Part shown: positions 10,324-20,363 of the stretch, piece after piece
How the letters are laid out: every line of letters starts with the position of its first letter
How positions within the stretch are numbered: the stretch's first letter is position 1
Source of the DNA: Bacillus sp. S3
GTDB taxonomy: Bacteria > Bacillota > Bacilli > Bacillales > Cytobacillaceae
NCBI RefSeq assembly: GCF_005154805.1
Contig: NZ_CP039727.1
Span: forward strand, 4,151,501 to 4,215,500
Length of the DNA stretch: 64,000 bases
Direction: 5' to 3'
Program-made: the position numbers and the translations under genes
Notes under the pieces: model-generated
Database searches by the model: none
What the model saw: the letters and a program-made list of their open reading frames with translations, nothing else
Told to the model about the DNA's origin: nothing

Positions 10324-11048
10324 CAGCGTTTCCCCTCTTCCAATGCTTCTTGCAAGGTAAAACGATTTTCGTAGAGCGCCTTTCCAACAATGGCCCCGCT
10401 TATACCCTTTTCGGCTGCAAGGGCTTTTAAATCCGCGAGACTGCTTACGCCGCCGGAGGCAATGACGTTTTTCCCGGTTACTTCTGCCATATCACAAACA
10501 GCGGCAATATTCGGCCCTTTTAAGGTGCCATCCGTTGCAATATCCGTAAAAATAAATGTTTCAGCTCCGGCATCCGCAAACCGTTTTCCCAGATCTACCG
10601 CCTTAAGGGCAGATGTTTCAAGCCAGCCGTGGGTAGCAACATAGCCATTTTTCGCATCAATTCCGACTGCGATTCGTGCACCGTACTTTCTAATCATCTC
10701 GATAGCAAATTCAGGATTGGAAACTGCGATACTACCAATAATGACGCGATCAACACCATTTTCTAGATAGTGGAGGATATCCTTCTCAGAACGAATGCCG
10801 CCGCCGATTTGAATGTTTGCTTTAAGCTTCCCCGCCGCTTCAATCACAAAACGGTCATTGACGCGTTTTCCGTCCTTTGCCCCATCGAGGTCGACCATGT
10901 GAATCCATTCGGAGCCGGCCCCCGCAAAGCTTTGAGCCATATCAAACGGGGAATCCCCGTAAATTGTTTCTTGATTATAATCCCCTTGAAGGAGGCGGAC
11001 GCAATTGCCGCCGCGCATATCAATTGCCGGATAAATTGTGAAGCCCAT
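10323..11048 (-). CDS. hisA: ProFAR isomerase HisA
   Basis: About 241 residues, half-barrel duplicated TIM barrel like HisF. Catalytic Asp residues are in YPAIDMRGG (N-terminal) and [14 protein letters not shown]. The start was placed at [12 protein letters not shown], one base after the hisH stop; an upstream in-frame ATG would extend into hisH. It isomerises ProFAR to PRFAR, the fourth step of histidine synthesis. Confidence 0.96.
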   Translation of the reverse strand: MGFTIYPAIDMRGGNCVRLLQGDYNQETIYGDSPFDMAQSFAGAGSEWIHMVDLDGAKDGKRVNDRFVIEAAGKLKANIQIGGGIRSEKDILHYLENGVDRVIIGSIAVSNPEFAIEMIRKYGARIAVGIDAKNGYVATHGWLETSALKAVDLGKRFADAGAETFIFTDIATDGTLKGPNIAAVCDMAEVTGKNVIASGGVSSLADLKALAAEKGISGAIVGKALYENRFTLQEALEEGKR

Positions 11049-11049
11049 T

Positions 11050-11673
11050 TTACCGTATCCCTTCCTCAACCAATTGTAAAAAGTTGTTTAATAAAGCCAT
11101 TCCAAGTCTGCTGCTTTTTTCCGGATGAAATTGCATCCCGTATATATTGTCTTTGCCCACTACAGCTGAAACCTGTTCATGGTAATCTGTTTTTGCGAGA
11201 AGTACCTCTTCGGAGTGTTCTGCGTCTACAAAATAAGAATGCACAAAATAGACGTAGTCCTCGGTAAGGTTATTTAATAGGGACGACTGTTTGACAAATG
11301 TTAGCTTGTTCCAACCCATGTGCGGGACCTTGTAGGATTCGCCTTGCTGGGTGCGGCCCGGAAAACGGCGGACACTTCCTGGCAGCAACCCCAGCCCTTT
11401 GGTCGGCCCATTTTCCTCGCTAGATTCAAACAGCAGCTGCATACCGAGGCAGATGCCAAGCAGAGGTTTCCCTGTAGCGGCAAATTCCTTTATCATTTCT
11501 GCAGGCAAACGTTCCATTGCATCACGAAACGAGCCCACCCCCGGAAGAATCAATGCATCTGCTTGCAGTAATTTCGTTTGATCAGCGGAAATGAAATAAT
11601 CGGCGTTTAATCGTTCAAGTGCCTTACTCACGCTGAAAAGATTTCCCATTCCATAATCGACAATACCGATCAT
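11050..11673 (-). CDS. hisH: Imidazole glycerol phosphate synthase glutamine amidotransferase subunit HisH
   Basis: About 207 residues from [13 protein letters not shown], preceded by AAGGAGG; the longer frame upstream lacks a site. It is a class I glutaminase with the nucleophile Cys in [15 protein letters not shown] and the His/Glu pair in [10 protein letters not shown]. It supplies ammonia to HisF. Confidence 0.97.
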   Translation of the reverse strand: MIGIVDYGMGNLFSVSKALERLNADYFISADQTKLLQADALILPGVGSFRDAMERLPAEMIKEFAATGKPLLGICLGMQLLFESSEENGPTKGLGLLPGSVRRFPGRTQQGESYKVPHMGWNKLTFVKQSSLLNNLTEDYVYFVHSYFVDAEHSEEVLLAKTDYHEQVSAVVGKDNIYGMQFHPEKSSRLGMALLNNFLQLVEEGIR

Positions 11674-11750
11674 CGTTGTGCCCTCCTTTGGATTGTTCCC
11701 GTCATAGCCCAAAACATATCTTCTGTATTCACAGTGCCAGACGTGAAATT

Positions 11751-11763
11751 GGTGTCAGGCACC
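11751..11763. repeat. GGTGTCAGGCACC repeat copy downstream of hisB
   Basis: Copy of the dispersed 13-bp motif, here flanked to give TTGGTG-CCTGA-CACCAA on the minus strand, a 6-bp stem. It lies 11 bp after the hisB stop, between hisB and hisH. Confidence 0.85.
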
Positions 11764-11774
11764 AATATGAATTT

Positions 11775-12362
11775 CTAGAGCATGCCTTTTGTTGATGGAA
11801 TGCCTTTGATGCGCGGATCGATGGTTGTGGCTTCATCGAGTGCTCGTCCTAATGCTTTAAATACAGCTTCAATCATGTGGTGTGTGTTTTTTCCATAGTG
11901 AACGATGACATGGAGGTTCATCCGTGCCTCAAGGGCGAGCTTCCAGAGGAATTCGTGTACGAGTTCAGTATCGAAATTACCTACTTTCTGTCCCGGGAAT
12001 TCCGCACGCATTTCTAGGTGCGGGCGGTTGCTAAGATCCACAACTACCTGAGCCAAAGCCTCATCCATTGGAACAAACGCATTTCCGTATCGTTTAATAC
12101 CTTTTTTGTCTCCTAATGCTTCACGAAGCGCGTGCCCTAAGCATATACCGATATCTTCAGTCGTGTGATGATCATCGATTTCAGTATCACCTTTGGCGTC
12201 GACAGTTAAGTCGAATTGACCATGTTTGGTGAATAAATCTAGCATATGGGTTAAGAATGGGACACCTGTTTCAAGCTGTGATTGGCCTTCGCCATCGATT
12301 GCCAGCGATAGTTGGATCTTGGTTTCATTTGTATTCCTTTCAATACTTGCGGTTCTTTCCAT
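11775..12362 (-). CDS. hisB: Imidazoleglycerol-phosphate dehydratase HisB
   Basis: 195 residues, the usual size of the monofunctional enzyme. Manganese-ligand motifs are DDHHTTED and [15 protein letters not shown], and [16 protein letters not shown] is conserved. It dehydrates IGP to imidazole acetol-phosphate. The gene is separated from hisD by a 0.35-kb tandem repeat array and from hisH by a 0.1-kb gap, unlike the tightly packed genes at either end of the operon. Confidence 0.98.
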   Translation of the reverse strand: MERTASIERNTNETKIQLSLAIDGEGQSQLETGVPFLTHMLDLFTKHGQFDLTVDAKGDTEIDDHHTTEDIGICLGHALREALGDKKGIKRYGNAFVPMDEALAQVVVDLSNRPHLEMRAEFPGQKVGNFDTELVHEFLWKLALEARMNLHVIVHYGKNTHHMIEAVFKALGRALDEATTIDPRIKGIPSTKGML

Positions 12363-12418
12363 GAAAGGGACCCTCCTTAAAATAACTTGCTACTTGACTC
12401 TTTATATTTGCCTGTATT

Positions 12419-12678
12419 CACAGTTCCCCTTTTGAGGATTTTTCCTCCTCGACGGGCACTCTGGACTCTTCACAGTTCCCATGCGAGGGCCTTTTCCTCC
12501 TCGACGGGCACTTTGGGCTCTTCACAGTTCCCGTGCGAGGGATTTTTCCTCCTCGACGGGCACTCTGGACTCTTCACAGTTCCCGTGCGAGGGCTTTTTC
12601 CTCCTCGACGGGCACTCTAGGCTCTTCACAGTTCCCGTGCGAGGGCTTTTTCCTCCTCGACGGGCACTCTGGGCTCTT
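12419..12678. repeat. Tandem array, 5 x 52 bp, hairpin-forming, inside the his operon
   Basis: Units start at 12419, 12471, 12523, 12575 and 12627, each exactly 52 bp, opening CACAGTTCCC and containing CCTCCTCGACGGGCACT. Within a unit the minus strand can pair CCCGT-CGAGG with CCTCG-C-ACGGG (10 bp, one bulged C). Unit 1 is most diverged; units 3-5 differ at few positions. No spacers, so it is not CRISPR. Short open frames across it are chance products of the repeat. Confidence 0.95.
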
Positions 12679-12715
12679 TAATGTAACCAAGTAAAGCTTT
12701 TCTGAGCGGATTATG

Positions 12716-13990
12716 CTACTTATCGTTTGTAAATCTCATTTCCACTGCCCGGGCATGTGCCTCGAGCCCTTCCTGACGGGCAAAAGCGGCGATTTTGGCG
12801 CCGTTTTCCTTTAATGCACGCTCACTGTAGACGATCACGCTTGATTTTTTTTGAAAATCGTCAACATTCAGCGGACTTGAGAACCTTGCTGTTCCATTCG
12901 TCGGAAGCACATGGTTCGGGCCGGCAAAATAATCGCCAACGGGCTCTGAACTATAACGGCCGATAAAAATTGCTCCGGCATGGCGAATTTTTCCGAGAAG
13001 CTCCATTGCATTTTCTGTGATAATTTCAAGATGTTCCGGCGCTAACTGGTTCACCGTTTCCACTGCTTCGTCGAGGTCAGCTGTTACATAAATGGCCCCG
13101 TAATCCGCAATCGAACGAGCGGCAATTTCCTTGCGCGGCAGCATCGCCAGCTGCTTTTCGACTTCCGCCGACACCTGCTCGGCTAACCCCAGTGACGGGG
13201 TAACCAAAACACTGCATGCCCGAGGGTCGTGCTCTGCCTGTGATAGCAGGTCTGCGGCGACTTCGTCCGCCCGTGCTGTTTCATCTGCTAAAATGGCAAT
13301 CTCACTCGGGCCGGCAATCATATCGATATCGACATCGCCGAATACCTCCCGTTTCGCCAAAGCGACAAAGATATTCCCAGGACCGGTTATTTTATCAACT
13401 GAAGTGATCGATTCCGTTCCGTATGCAAGCGCGGCAATTGCCTGGGCTCCGCCAATTTTATAGATTTCCTCCACGCCGGCTTCCTTGGCTGCAACGAGCA
13501 CCGCTGCCGGTAATTTCCCGTCACTGCCAGGCGGTGACACCATTACAATCCGTTTGACTCCTGCTACTTTCGCCGGAATCACGTTCATCAGCACTGATGA
13601 CGGGTAGGCAGCCGTTCCGCCCGGCACATACACGCCAACTGAATCCAGCGGGGTTATTTTTTGACCAAGAATCGTTCCATTCTCTTCGGTCGTCATCCAC
13701 GACGGCCGAAGCTGCTTTTCATGGAAAAAGCGGATATTTTCTGCGGCTTCGCGAATAATCGTTACCAATTGCTCTTCCACTTCGCCGTAGGCTTCCTCTA
13801 TCTCTGCTTCAGTAACGGAAAAAGAGGCAAGGCTGACCCGGTCAAATGTCTCTGTAAACTCTCGTAATGCCTCATCACCGCGCTGTCGAATTTCAGTAAT
13901 TATTTTTTTTACAATCGTTTGCTGCTCGGAGGTACCCGCTTCAATCGAGCGTTTAATTGAAGCAAGTTCATCAACCTTTAGTATTTTCAT
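12716..13990 (-). CDS. hisD: Histidinol dehydrogenase HisD
   Basis: 424 residues. The signature block [32 protein letters not shown] contains zinc and catalytic ligands (Glu/His region), and the NAD-binding [16 protein letters not shown] and [11 protein letters not shown] segments are intact, as is APEHLEI with its catalytic His. It performs the last two oxidations from histidinol to histidine. Start ATG 13990 is 12 bp after the hisG stop. Confidence 0.98.
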   Translation of the reverse strand: MKILKVDELASIKRSIEAGTSEQQTIVKKIITEIRQRGDEALREFTETFDRVSLASFSVTEAEIEEAYGEVEEQLVTIIREAAENIRFFHEKQLRPSWMTTEENGTILGQKITPLDSVGVYVPGGTAAYPSSVLMNVIPAKVAGVKRIVMVSPPGSDGKLPAAVLVAAKEAGVEEIYKIGGAQAIAALAYGTESITSVDKITGPGNIFVALAKREVFGDVDIDMIAGPSEIAILADETARADEVAADLLSQAEHDPRACSVLVTPSLGLAEQVSAEVEKQLAMLPRKEIAARSIADYGAIYVTADLDEAVETVNQLAPEHLEIITENAMELLGKIRHAGAIFIGRYSSEPVGDYFAGPNHVLPTNGTARFSSPLNVDDFQKKSSVIVYSERALKENGAKIAAFARQEGLEAHARAVEMRFTNDK

Positions 13991-14002
13991 GAAAAAATCC
14001 TC

Positions 14003-14626
14003 CTAAACTACTTCACTAAGCCGGGTTACCATTTCATCAATCTGTTTGTCCTTCATCCGATAACTGACTCGGTTCACAATGAAACGCGACGTCACGTCTA
14101 TAATTCTTTCGTATTCGACAAGCCCGTTTTCCTTTAATGTCCGGCCAGTTGAAACAATGTCAACAATCCGGTCCGATAAGCCGATTAACGGCGCGAGTTC
14201 GATTGATCCGTTTAATTTGATAATTTCCACCTGTTCGCCTTGCTCTCTGAAATAAGCCTCGGCGATATTTGGATATTTCGTTGCGACTCTTGGGGCCACT
14301 TCGTTCATTTTTGTATCCGGAAGGCCGGCAACTGCTAAATAACAATGGCTGATCTTAAGGTCAAGGAGTTCGTACACATCGCGCTCTTCCTCGAGCAGCA
14401 CGTCCTTCCCGGCGATTCCAACGTCCGCCACACCATGCTCGACATACGTAGCCACGTCCATTGGCTTGGATAAAATAAACCGGAGCCCCTCTTCCTCCAC
14501 GTCAATGATCAACTTTCTTGAATCATCAAATTCCGGCGGCAGTTTGTAGTCTGCTTTACGAAGCAATTCCACCGCTTCTTCAAAAATTCGCCCCTTCGGC
14601 ATCGCAATCGTTAGGATATTACTCAT
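14003..14626 (-). CDS. hisG: ATP phosphoribosyltransferase catalytic subunit HisG (short form)
   Basis: 207 residues, the short form that lacks the C-terminal ACT-like domain and therefore needs HisZ as regulatory partner, which is encoded immediately upstream with an 8-bp overlap. The PRPP-loop region ([14 protein letters not shown]) and [12 protein letters not shown] are conserved. It catalyses the first committed and feedback-inhibited step of histidine synthesis. Confidence 0.98.
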   Translation of the reverse strand: MSNILTIAMPKGRIFEEAVELLRKADYKLPPEFDDSRKLIIDVEEEGLRFILSKPMDVATYVEHGVADVGIAGKDVLLEEERDVYELLDLKISHCYLAVAGLPDTKMNEVAPRVATKYPNIAEAYFREQGEQVEIIKLNGSIELAPLIGLSDRIVDIVSTGRTLKENGLVEYERIIDVTSRFIVNRVSYRMKDKQIDEMVTRLSEVV

Positions 14627-15791
14627 CTCCGCTTCCTCCGATTAAATAGGTGGTCTCGGCAAATCTTTTCGTAAAAGCATCAAGATTTTTGACCCCGGTT
14701 ATATCTTGAATGACGGTCTTTTTCCCTTGCTCATGCATTTCAGCAGCCAAATCAAAGGCTTCTTTACGGCGCTCCTGACTGAAAAAGATGCAATGGGTTG
14801 TATTTTCTACCTGTAAATCTCCCAGTGCCTCAAGCAGCATATCCACTCGAATCGCAAATCCGGTAGCATTTGCTGTTTTTCCAAACTTTTCAATTAAACT
14901 ATAGCGCCCGCCATTTCCGATTGGAAAGCCGACCTTCCCGGCATAGGCCTCGAATAAAATACCGGAATAATAGCTCATATGGCTGACGATGGTAAAATCA
15001 AACTTAACAAATCTTTCGACACCATAGTCCTTAATGACTTCCCAAAGCTCTTTCAGCTCAAGGATGGCTTGCTTGCCTTTATCATTTTCAATAATGTCAA
15101 GTGCCTGGCCGATGACTTCTTCCCCACCTCTTAATTGAAGAAGCTGCAACAATCTTTGCTTATCAATCGATGATAGCTGGAGAGAATTCACATGCTCGCG
15201 GTAGCCGACATAATTTTTTTCATATAAAAATTTCCTTAATGCACGGGCCCGGCCGTTTGTCCCGAGGATTTGCATGAATAGCTCTTGTGCAAACCCAACA
15301 TGACCGACTGAAACTTGAAATTCTGTGAGTCCAGCCTTTTGTAAAGAGGAAATCAGCAGGGCAATGACTTCCCCGTCGCATGAAACGGTATCTTCATTCA
15401 AGCATTCAATACCGATTTGCTCAAACTCTGCCGGCCGGCCCCCTTCGCGCTGCTGGGCTCGGAATACATTGGCGGAGTAGGCTAATCTAACAGGCAGATC
15501 CTCGTCTAGCAGTTTTGATGCTGCTACACGGGCGATTGGTGAGGTCATGTCCGGCCTGAGCACAAGTGTATGACCTTCTTTATCAAGCAATTTAAAGAGC
15601 TGCTGGTCAGCAATGGCTGATGCCGCTCCAACGGTTTCGTAGTATTCAAGCGCCGGAGTTTCGATAAATTGGTAGCCCCAAAGCTTCATCGTTTCTGCCA
15701 TGACAGAACGAACGCGATGTTTCTTCTCATATAATTCCGGCAGCGTGTCACGCATCCCTAAAGGCTTTTCAAACATAAACAAGCGACTCAA
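14619..15791 (-). CDS. hisZ: ATP phosphoribosyltransferase regulatory subunit HisZ
   Basis: About 390 residues, a histidyl-tRNA synthetase-like paralogue ([26 protein letters not shown]) that binds histidine and activates the short HisG. The start was set at TTG 15791 because AAGGGTG lies 6 bp before it; a GTG three codons upstream overlaps that site. It lacks the anticodon-binding domain of true HisRS. It is the first gene of the eight-gene operon; the promoter is at 15859-15887. Confidence 0.95.
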   Translation of the reverse strand: MSRLFMFEKPLGMRDTLPELYEKKHRVRSVMAETMKLWGYQFIETPALEYYETVGAASAIADQQLFKLLDKEGHTLVLRPDMTSPIARVAASKLLDEDLPVRLAYSANVFRAQQREGGRPAEFEQIGIECLNEDTVSCDGEVIALLISSLQKAGLTEFQVSVGHVGFAQELFMQILGTNGRARALRKFLYEKNYVGYREHVNSLQLSSIDKQRLLQLLQLRGGEEVIGQALDIIENDKGKQAILELKELWEVIKDYGVERFVKFDFTIVSHMSYYSGILFEAYAGKVGFPIGNGGRYSLIEKFGKTANATGFAIRVDMLLEALGDLQVENTTHCIFFSQERRKEAFDLAAEMHEQGKKTVIQDITGVKNLDAFTKRFAETTYLIGGSGDE

Positions 15792-15858
15792 TGTGTTCAC
15801 CCTTTTCCATTTTGCTTTAGTCTGCTAAATTGGTAGTGAGTTAAAGTTAATAATTAGT

Positions 15859-15887
15859 AGTTTACCCCTTGGTGATCGTTTCGTCAA
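15859..15887 (-). promoter_or_regulatory. Sigma-A promoter of the his operon
   Basis: Minus strand TTGACG (15887-15882), 17-bp spacer, TAAACT (15864-15859), about 70 bp before the hisZ start. No T-box specifier or antiterminator sequence was seen in the leader. Confidence 0.65.
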
Positions 15888-15932
15888 TGAAAAAAACTTC
15901 CGATGACAGGTGTCGTTAAATACAGTCGGTGG

Positions 15933-16044
15933 ATTCCGCGTACTTTTAGCATTATTCCGCGAGAATTTGAATTTATTCCGCGGGTTTTGTCAGGAATTCC
16001 GCTAATCCAAGCAACAATTCCGCCAACTTCCCAAGCCGGTCCGC
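15933..16044. repeat. ATTCCGC motif repeated at exactly 21-bp intervals upstream of the his promoter
   Basis: ATTCCGC occurs at 15933, 15954, 15975, 15996 and 16017, with a degenerate sixth copy GGTCCGC at 16038. The bases between copies are not conserved. 21 bp is two helical turns, so all copies face one side of the DNA. Translated frames across it show a 7-residue period (IP or RGI), with no ribosome binding site. It could be a binding array or a degenerate tandem repeat. Confidence 0.85.
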
Positions 16045-16093
16045 TAAACCGGTTACATGACCTTTTTAAAGGAAACCGCTTTATCATATAAAA

Positions 16094-16128
16094 AAAGAAC
16101 CCAGTTTAATAAAAAACCGAGCTCAAGT
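16094..16128 (-). terminator. Terminator after yvoF
   Basis: An 11-bp stem with G-T pairs (GAGCTCGGTTT with AAACTGGGTTC) followed by TTTTTTT on the minus strand, overlapping the yvoF stop. Confidence 0.7.
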
Positions 16129-16665
16129 AATTTCTTTTTCTACGCCATATATCGGATCATCCGCCCAGCGCTCAGCCATTTGTTCCTTCGTGTAGATGAC
16201 ACGCATGGGATTTCCGCCGACGAACGCCCCAGCTGGAACATCCTTATGAACAAGCGTCCCGGCCGAGACAATCGCGCCATCACCAATTGTCACCCCGGGG
16301 AGAATCGTTGAGTTGGCGCCGATCATGACTTCGCTGCCAATCGAGACTGGACCAAGCCGGTATTCTTTAATCAAATACTCATGGGCAAGAATCGTCGTAT
16401 TGTAGCCGATGACCGTGTTGCGGCCGACAGTGATTTTTTCCGGAAACATTACATCGAGCATGACCATTAAGGCAAATGAGGTATGCTCCCCAACTTTCAG
16501 TCCTAAAAACACACGGTAAAGCCAATTCTTCATTCCCAAAAAGGGTGTATAACGGGCGAGCTGGATGACTATAAAATTTTTCACTACTTTCCAAAACGGC
16601 ACGGTTTTGTAAACGTGCCATAAGGAGTTCGCTCCTGTGACCGGGTAACGGGTCGTATTCCTCAT
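16123..16665 (-). CDS. yvoF: Acyltransferase of the left-handed beta-helix family, YvoF
   Basis: 180 residues with hexapeptide repeats (IGSEVMIGANSTILPGVTIGDGAIVSAGTLVHKDVPAGAFVGG, about residues 105-155, split here only for description), typical of LbH O-acetyltransferases that use acetyl-CoA and act as trimers. The conserved position after ppaX and next to the his operon matches B. subtilis yvoF. The substrate is not known. It is the last gene of the hprK-lgt-yvoD-ppaX-yvoF block, 4 bp after ppaX. Confidence 0.9.
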   Translation of the reverse strand: MRNTTRYPVTGANSLWHVYKTVPFWKVVKNFIVIQLARYTPFLGMKNWLYRVFLGLKVGEHTSFALMVMLDVMFPEKITVGRNTVIGYNTTILAHEYLIKEYRLGPVSIGSEVMIGANSTILPGVTIGDGAIVSAGTLVHKDVPAGAFVGGNPMRVIYTKEQMAERWADDPIYGVEKEIT

Positions 16666-16669
16666 ATTC

Positions 16670-17314
16670 TCACTCTCCGAGGATATTTAATAAGTCTTGC
16701 ATGTGGTCAAGGATGTAATCGGGTTCGTATTTTGCAATATACTCTCGGCCTTTGATGGACCAAGCGACACCAGCTGTTTTCGTGCCGGCATTTTTTCCGG
16801 CTAATATATCATGGTAATTATCGCCGACCATGAGCGTTTCCTCTGGTGCAGCATCTATTTGCTCAAGCGCATGAAAAATTGGCTCCGGATCAGGCTTGAA
16901 CTTTGTTACATGATCAAGAGCAACCACAACCTCAAAAAACTGATCAAGATTTGTCAGACGCAGCCCCTTCAAGGCGACGTCATGACGTTTCGTGGTGACA
17001 ATGCCAAGTTTGTAGCCTTTTTCGAATAAAGTTTGAATTGTCTCAAACACACCTTCAAATTCTTTCACGAGTGCATCATGGTTAGCGAGATTAAATGTGC
17101 GGTACTCGACAATCATCTCCTCCACACGATCCGGATCAACGGTACTAAAGGCTTCATGGAGGGTCGGACCCATAAACGGCAAAACATCCTCGCGGCTGTA
17201 CTTGCTAGGGTAATATTTTTCAAGTGTATGCAAATAAGTCGAAATAATTAATTCATTTGTATCAATTAACGTCCCATCTAAATCAAAGAGTATTGTCGTA
17301 ATTTTGTTGTTCAT
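16670..17314 (-). CDS. ppaX: Pyrophosphatase PpaX (HAD family)
   Basis: About 214 residues. HAD motif I is [13 protein letters not shown], motif II the Thr in GIVTTKRH, and motif [17 protein letters not shown]. In Bacillus PpaX hydrolyses the pyrophosphate released when HprK dephosphorylates Ser46-phosphorylated HPr/Crh; hprK, lgt and ppaX are linked here as in B. subtilis. The start at [14 protein letters not shown] is chosen because GAAAGGATG lies at the right distance. The yvoD 3' end overlaps its start. Confidence 0.95.
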   Translation of the reverse strand: MNNKITTILFDLDGTLIDTNELIISTYLHTLEKYYPSKYSREDVLPFMGPTLHEAFSTVDPDRVEEMIVEYRTFNLANHDALVKEFEGVFETIQTLFEKGYKLGIVTTKRHDVALKGLRLTNLDQFFEVVVALDHVTKFKPDPEPIFHALEQIDAAPEETLMVGDNYHDILAGKNAGTKTAGVAWSIKGREYIAKYEPDYILDHMQDLLNILGE

Positions 17315-18251
17315 AGGTTGCATCCTTTCTTTTCACCAGCCCCGAGCGTTTCCAAATCATACCTACCACTAAAGTTAACACAATGGCTACCCCGAGACGG
17401 ATTAAAAACAGCGGCAGGACGGGGATGCCAAGCGGCACAAAAATTAACGTATCTTCAACCACCGCATGACAGGCCATTAGAAAAATAAACGCCAGGGTAA
17501 TATCCTTTTGGCTGACCCCATCTTCTTTCACGGCTTGGATCATGACACCTGCACCATAGGCCAGGCCAAATAATAAACCAGCAGCCATCGTCGTCGAGGT
17601 ATTTTCCTTCATCCCAAGCGTTTTCGTGACTGGAGTCATCGTTTTTGAAAATTTGTTTAACCAGTGTAAATCTTTTAATATTTGTATCACAACCATAAGC
17701 GGGATGACAATGATGGCGAGCTGAAAGATGCCAAGCCCCGCTTTTTGCACTGCCTCTACAATGATGCCGGCGACTCCCTCTGGTTGGACAGAACTTGATT
17801 GAATCAAGCCATACTTTGCTTTCTCCCCGCCTCCATGCCAGACAAGATTAATGACGATCGCGGAAAGGAGTGCCAGCCCCGGCCTTGTGACCAAGACGAC
17901 CCACAGCTTCACGCCAGCTTTCATCGCCACAGAGGATTCGATGAATAAATTATGGGAAAAGGACAGCATCACGGCTAAGATAAATACTTCTTTTACTGAG
18001 AAATCTAGCGTGAGAATCGCACCAATGCCGGCGTAAAGGTTAAGGAAATTTCCGAGGACGAGCGGTATTGCCGCATCTCCTGGAAGACCAATCAGTTCCA
18101 TTATCGGGGAAATCATTTTCATCACCCATGGCAGGACTGGTGTATATTGCAGCACAGCCACAATCAGGGTAACAGGAAAAATCACTTTTCCTAATGTCCA
18201 GGTTGTCTTTAGACCGACAAGTAACCCCTTTTTTATTGAGTTTACTAACAT
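17283..18251 (-). CDS. yvoD: Nucleoside-recognition (Gate) domain membrane protein YvoD
   Basis: 322 residues with about eight hydrophobic segments and two Gate-domain halves ([18 protein letters not shown] and [19 protein letters not shown]). It is an integral membrane protein of unknown transport function. It lies between lgt and ppaX as in B. subtilis, overlapping ppaX by 32 bp, which suggests coupled translation. A hairpin-containing repeat element separates it from lgt. Confidence 0.9.
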   Translation of the reverse strand: MLVNSIKKGLLVGLKTTWTLGKVIFPVTLIVAVLQYTPVLPWVMKMISPIMELIGLPGDAAIPLVLGNFLNLYAGIGAILTLDFSVKEVFILAVMLSFSHNLFIESSVAMKAGVKLWVVLVTRPGLALLSAIVINLVWHGGGEKAKYGLIQSSSVQPEGVAGIIVEAVQKAGLGIFQLAIIVIPLMVVIQILKDLHWLNKFSKTMTPVTKTLGMKENTSTTMAAGLLFGLAYGAGVMIQAVKEDGVSQKDITLAFIFLMACHAVVEDTLIFVPLGIPVLPLFLIRLGVAIVLTLVVGMIWKRSGLVKRKDATYEQQNYDNTL

Positions 18252-18306
18252 TTCCCCATACTCCTTTTTAAAATATAAGAATTAATAAATTGCGGCTTTG
18301 AAAATT

Positions 18307-18454
18307 GTCCAGCTACAACGCCCTAGCGGCTAGTGTCCTTCGCTCTCCGCCCTACGATAAGTCAACATCGGTTCGCTTTCGCTCGCCGTGTTTCCTTTAT
18401 CTCAGTTGGAGGGCTCCAGGCCATACGCCGCTGACCAGGGCGCTTACGCTTTTC
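18307..18454. repeat. Dispersed GC-rich intergenic repeat element with long-range inverted ends
   Basis: This about 150-bp block fills the lgt-yvoD gap and differs in composition from neighbouring intergenic DNA. Its ends pair: CGCCCTAGCGGC (18320-18331) with GCCGCTGACCAGGGCG (18427-18442). The wording (CCAGCTACAACGCC near the start, GCGCTTACGCTTTTCTT at the end) resembles a family of structured intergenic repeats I recall from many Bacillus-type genomes. Only one copy is in this window. Confidence 0.6.
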
Positions 18455-19270
18455 TTAATTACTCTGATCTAAATAGCGCACTGCTGAGGGCTGTTTCATC
18501 CGGCGATAGATAATAATCGCCGCTGCCACAACAATTAAGGCAATCGAAATAGTCTGCGCCATCCTCAGACTGCCAAGCATTAAACTATCCGTCCGCAGTC
18601 CTTCAACGAAAAAGCGGCCGACAGAATACCAAATGACATAGGATAGAAATAGCTCGCCGCGGCGGAAATTCACGCGGCGAAGGAAAATTAATAGGAAAAA
18701 GCCGATAAAATCCCAAATGGATTCATATAAAAAGGTTGGATGATAATAGGTTCCATTGATATACATTTGATTGATAATAAAGTCCGGTAAATGCAAGTTT
18801 TCGAGGAACGACCTCGTGACTTCCCCACCATGGGCTTCCTGGTTCATAAAATTGCCCCAGCGGCCAATCGCCTGACCCAGAATGATACTTGGGGCGGCAA
18901 TGTCGGCAATTTTCCAAAAAGAAACGCCGCGCTTTTTTGCAAAAATAATCGTTGTTATAACGGAACCAATCAATGCCCCGTGGATGGCAATCCCGCCGTT
19001 CCAAATCTTCGGTATGTCTGCCGGATGACTGACATAATACTCCCATTCAAAAATCACATAATAAATCCGCGCCGAAATAATCGCAATCGGAATCGCCCAT
19101 AACATCAAATCAGCAAACGTATCCTTCGGGAGCCCTCTGCGATTTCCTTCTCTAATGGCCAAAAACAGCGCCAACGCTAAACCTGAGCCGATAATAATCC
19201 CATACCAGTGCACATCAATCGGACCAAGTGAAAAGGCAATTGGGTTTAGCGGCTGAATCGTTTCGTTCAT
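18455..19270 (-). CDS. lgt: Prolipoprotein diacylglyceryl transferase Lgt
   Basis: 271 residues with seven predicted membrane helices. The Lgt signature [14 protein letters not shown] (about residues 140-153) is intact, as are IHGALIG and the YHPTFLYES segment. It transfers diacylglycerol from phosphatidylglycerol to the lipobox cysteine of prolipoproteins in the membrane. A lipoprotein substrate, the cytochrome c551, is encoded at 60.8 kb. It lies 15 bp after hprK, as in B. subtilis. Confidence 0.97.
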   Translation of the reverse strand: MNETIQPLNPIAFSLGPIDVHWYGIIIGSGLALALFLAIREGNRRGLPKDTFADLMLWAIPIAIISARIYYVIFEWEYYVSHPADIPKIWNGGIAIHGALIGSVITTIIFAKKRGVSFWKIADIAAPSIILGQAIGRWGNFMNQEAHGGEVTRSFLENLHLPDFIINQMYINGTYYHPTFLYESIWDFIGFFLLIFLRRVNFRRGELFLSYVIWYSVGRFFVEGLRTDSLMLGSLRMAQTISIALIVVAAAIIIYRRMKQPSAVRYLDQSN

Positions 19271-19285
19271 TCTATCTTCTCCCCC

Positions 19286-20221
19286 TTACAGTTCTTCGCG
19301 TTCTCCATCTTCAATCACATCAGCAAGCCGCTCGGTAAATTGCTGCGCTGCATTCACACCCAGTCCTTTGAGACGGAAATTCATCGCTGCTACTTCGATT
19401 ATTACAGCCAGGTTTCGTCCTGGACGGACAGGCACGGTCAGCTTGGTGACCTCCGTGTCAATGATCTTCACTTTCTCCTCATCAAGGCCAAGGCGGTCAT
19501 ATTGCTTTTTGGAATCCCAGATTTCCAAATCCATTATCAGCGTGATCCGCTTATTGCTGCGGACCGCACCCGCTCCGAACAATGTCATCACGTTGATAAT
19601 CCCCAAGCCGCGGATTTCTAATAAATGCTCGATTAAATCCGGTGATGTTCCAACTAATGTATCTTGGTCTTCTTGACGGATTTCCACGCAATCATCGGCA
19701 ACGAGGCGGTGGCCGCGCTTTACAAGTTCCAACGCCGTTTCACTTTTACCCACACCGCTTTTTCCAGTAATGAGTACGCCAATGCCATACACATCGACCA
19801 AAACGCCGTGAACCGCCGTTGTTGGGGCCAGTTTACTCTCTAAATAATTGGTAAGACGGCTTGAAAAACGAGTCGTCTTCATGCTTGTCCGTAAAACAGG
19901 CACAGATTCCCGCTCTGCCGCTTCGACTAACTCCACCGGCACTTCAATATCCCTAGTGACAATAATCGCCGGAGTGATATCCGTACATAACCGTTCCATT
20001 CGTGAAATGCGTTCCCCTTCAGGAAGCTCATCGAAAAATGAAAGTTCTGTTTTTCCCAACAGCTGGATTCGTTCTGCAGGATAAAATTCAAAATAACCTG
20101 CTATTTCAATTCCCGGCCGGGATATATCACTTGTGGTGATTGGACGATCAATTCCCTCCTCACCACTGACCAATTCAAGCTTAAATTTCTCCAATATATC
20201 TTTGGTACGTACTTTAGACAA
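19286..20221 (-). CDS. hprK: HPr kinase/phosphorylase HprK
   Basis: 311 residues. The Walker A GKSGVGKS is at 153-160, His138 (AVHGV) and the C-terminal signature [17 protein letters not shown] are intact. The bifunctional enzyme phosphorylates Ser46 of HPr and Crh with ATP or pyrophosphate and removes it with phosphate, controlling CcpA-dependent catabolite repression. Its substrate gene crh and the pyrophosphatase gene ppaX are both in this window. Confidence 0.98.
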   Translation of the reverse strand: MSKVRTKDILEKFKLELVSGEEGIDRPITTSDISRPGIEIAGYFEFYPAERIQLLGKTELSFFDELPEGERISRMERLCTDITPAIIVTRDIEVPVELVEAAERESVPVLRTSMKTTRFSSRLTNYLESKLAPTTAVHGVLVDVYGIGVLITGKSGVGKSETALELVKRGHRLVADDCVEIRQEDQDTLVGTSPDLIEHLLEIRGLGIINVMTLFGAGAVRSNKRITLIMDLEIWDSKKQYDRLGLDEEKVKIIDTEVTKLTVPVRPGRNLAVIIEVAAMNFRLKGLGVNAAQQFTERLADVIEDGEREEL

Positions 20222-20319
20222 GAAGCTTCCTCCTCAACGGATTTTATCATCTAAAAAATTCATTTCCTCTTATTTTAGCATTTTTTGAAAAAGAACCAAA
20301 TGGAAGTTGTTCAAAAAGT

Positions 20320-20361
20320 GAAAAAGGTGCAGACCACATGGAAATGGTGTGCACCTTTTTG
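20320..20361 (-). terminator. Terminator after yvlD
   Basis: AAAAAGGTGC...GCACCTTTTT, a 10-bp stem with T run in both directions, just after the yvlD stop. Confidence 0.85.
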
Positions 20362-20363
20362 TG

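Noticed and set aside
12419..12678. CRISPR array
   Set aside because: The 52-bp units are directly contiguous with no unique spacers and no cas genes are nearby.
12387..12681. Overlapping open frames of 66-77 codons with repeated PRRAL segments
   Set aside because: They are translations of the 52-bp tandem DNA repeat, open in several frames, without ribosome binding sites.
15792..15900. T-box riboswitch in front of hisZ
   Set aside because: No AGGGTGG-type T-box sequence, specifier loop or terminator/antiterminator pair was found in the short leader.
15884..16091. Short frames on both strands with IP- or RGI-type 7-residue periodicity
   Set aside because: The period comes from the 21-bp DNA repeat; no start signals or conservation pattern of a protein could be seen.
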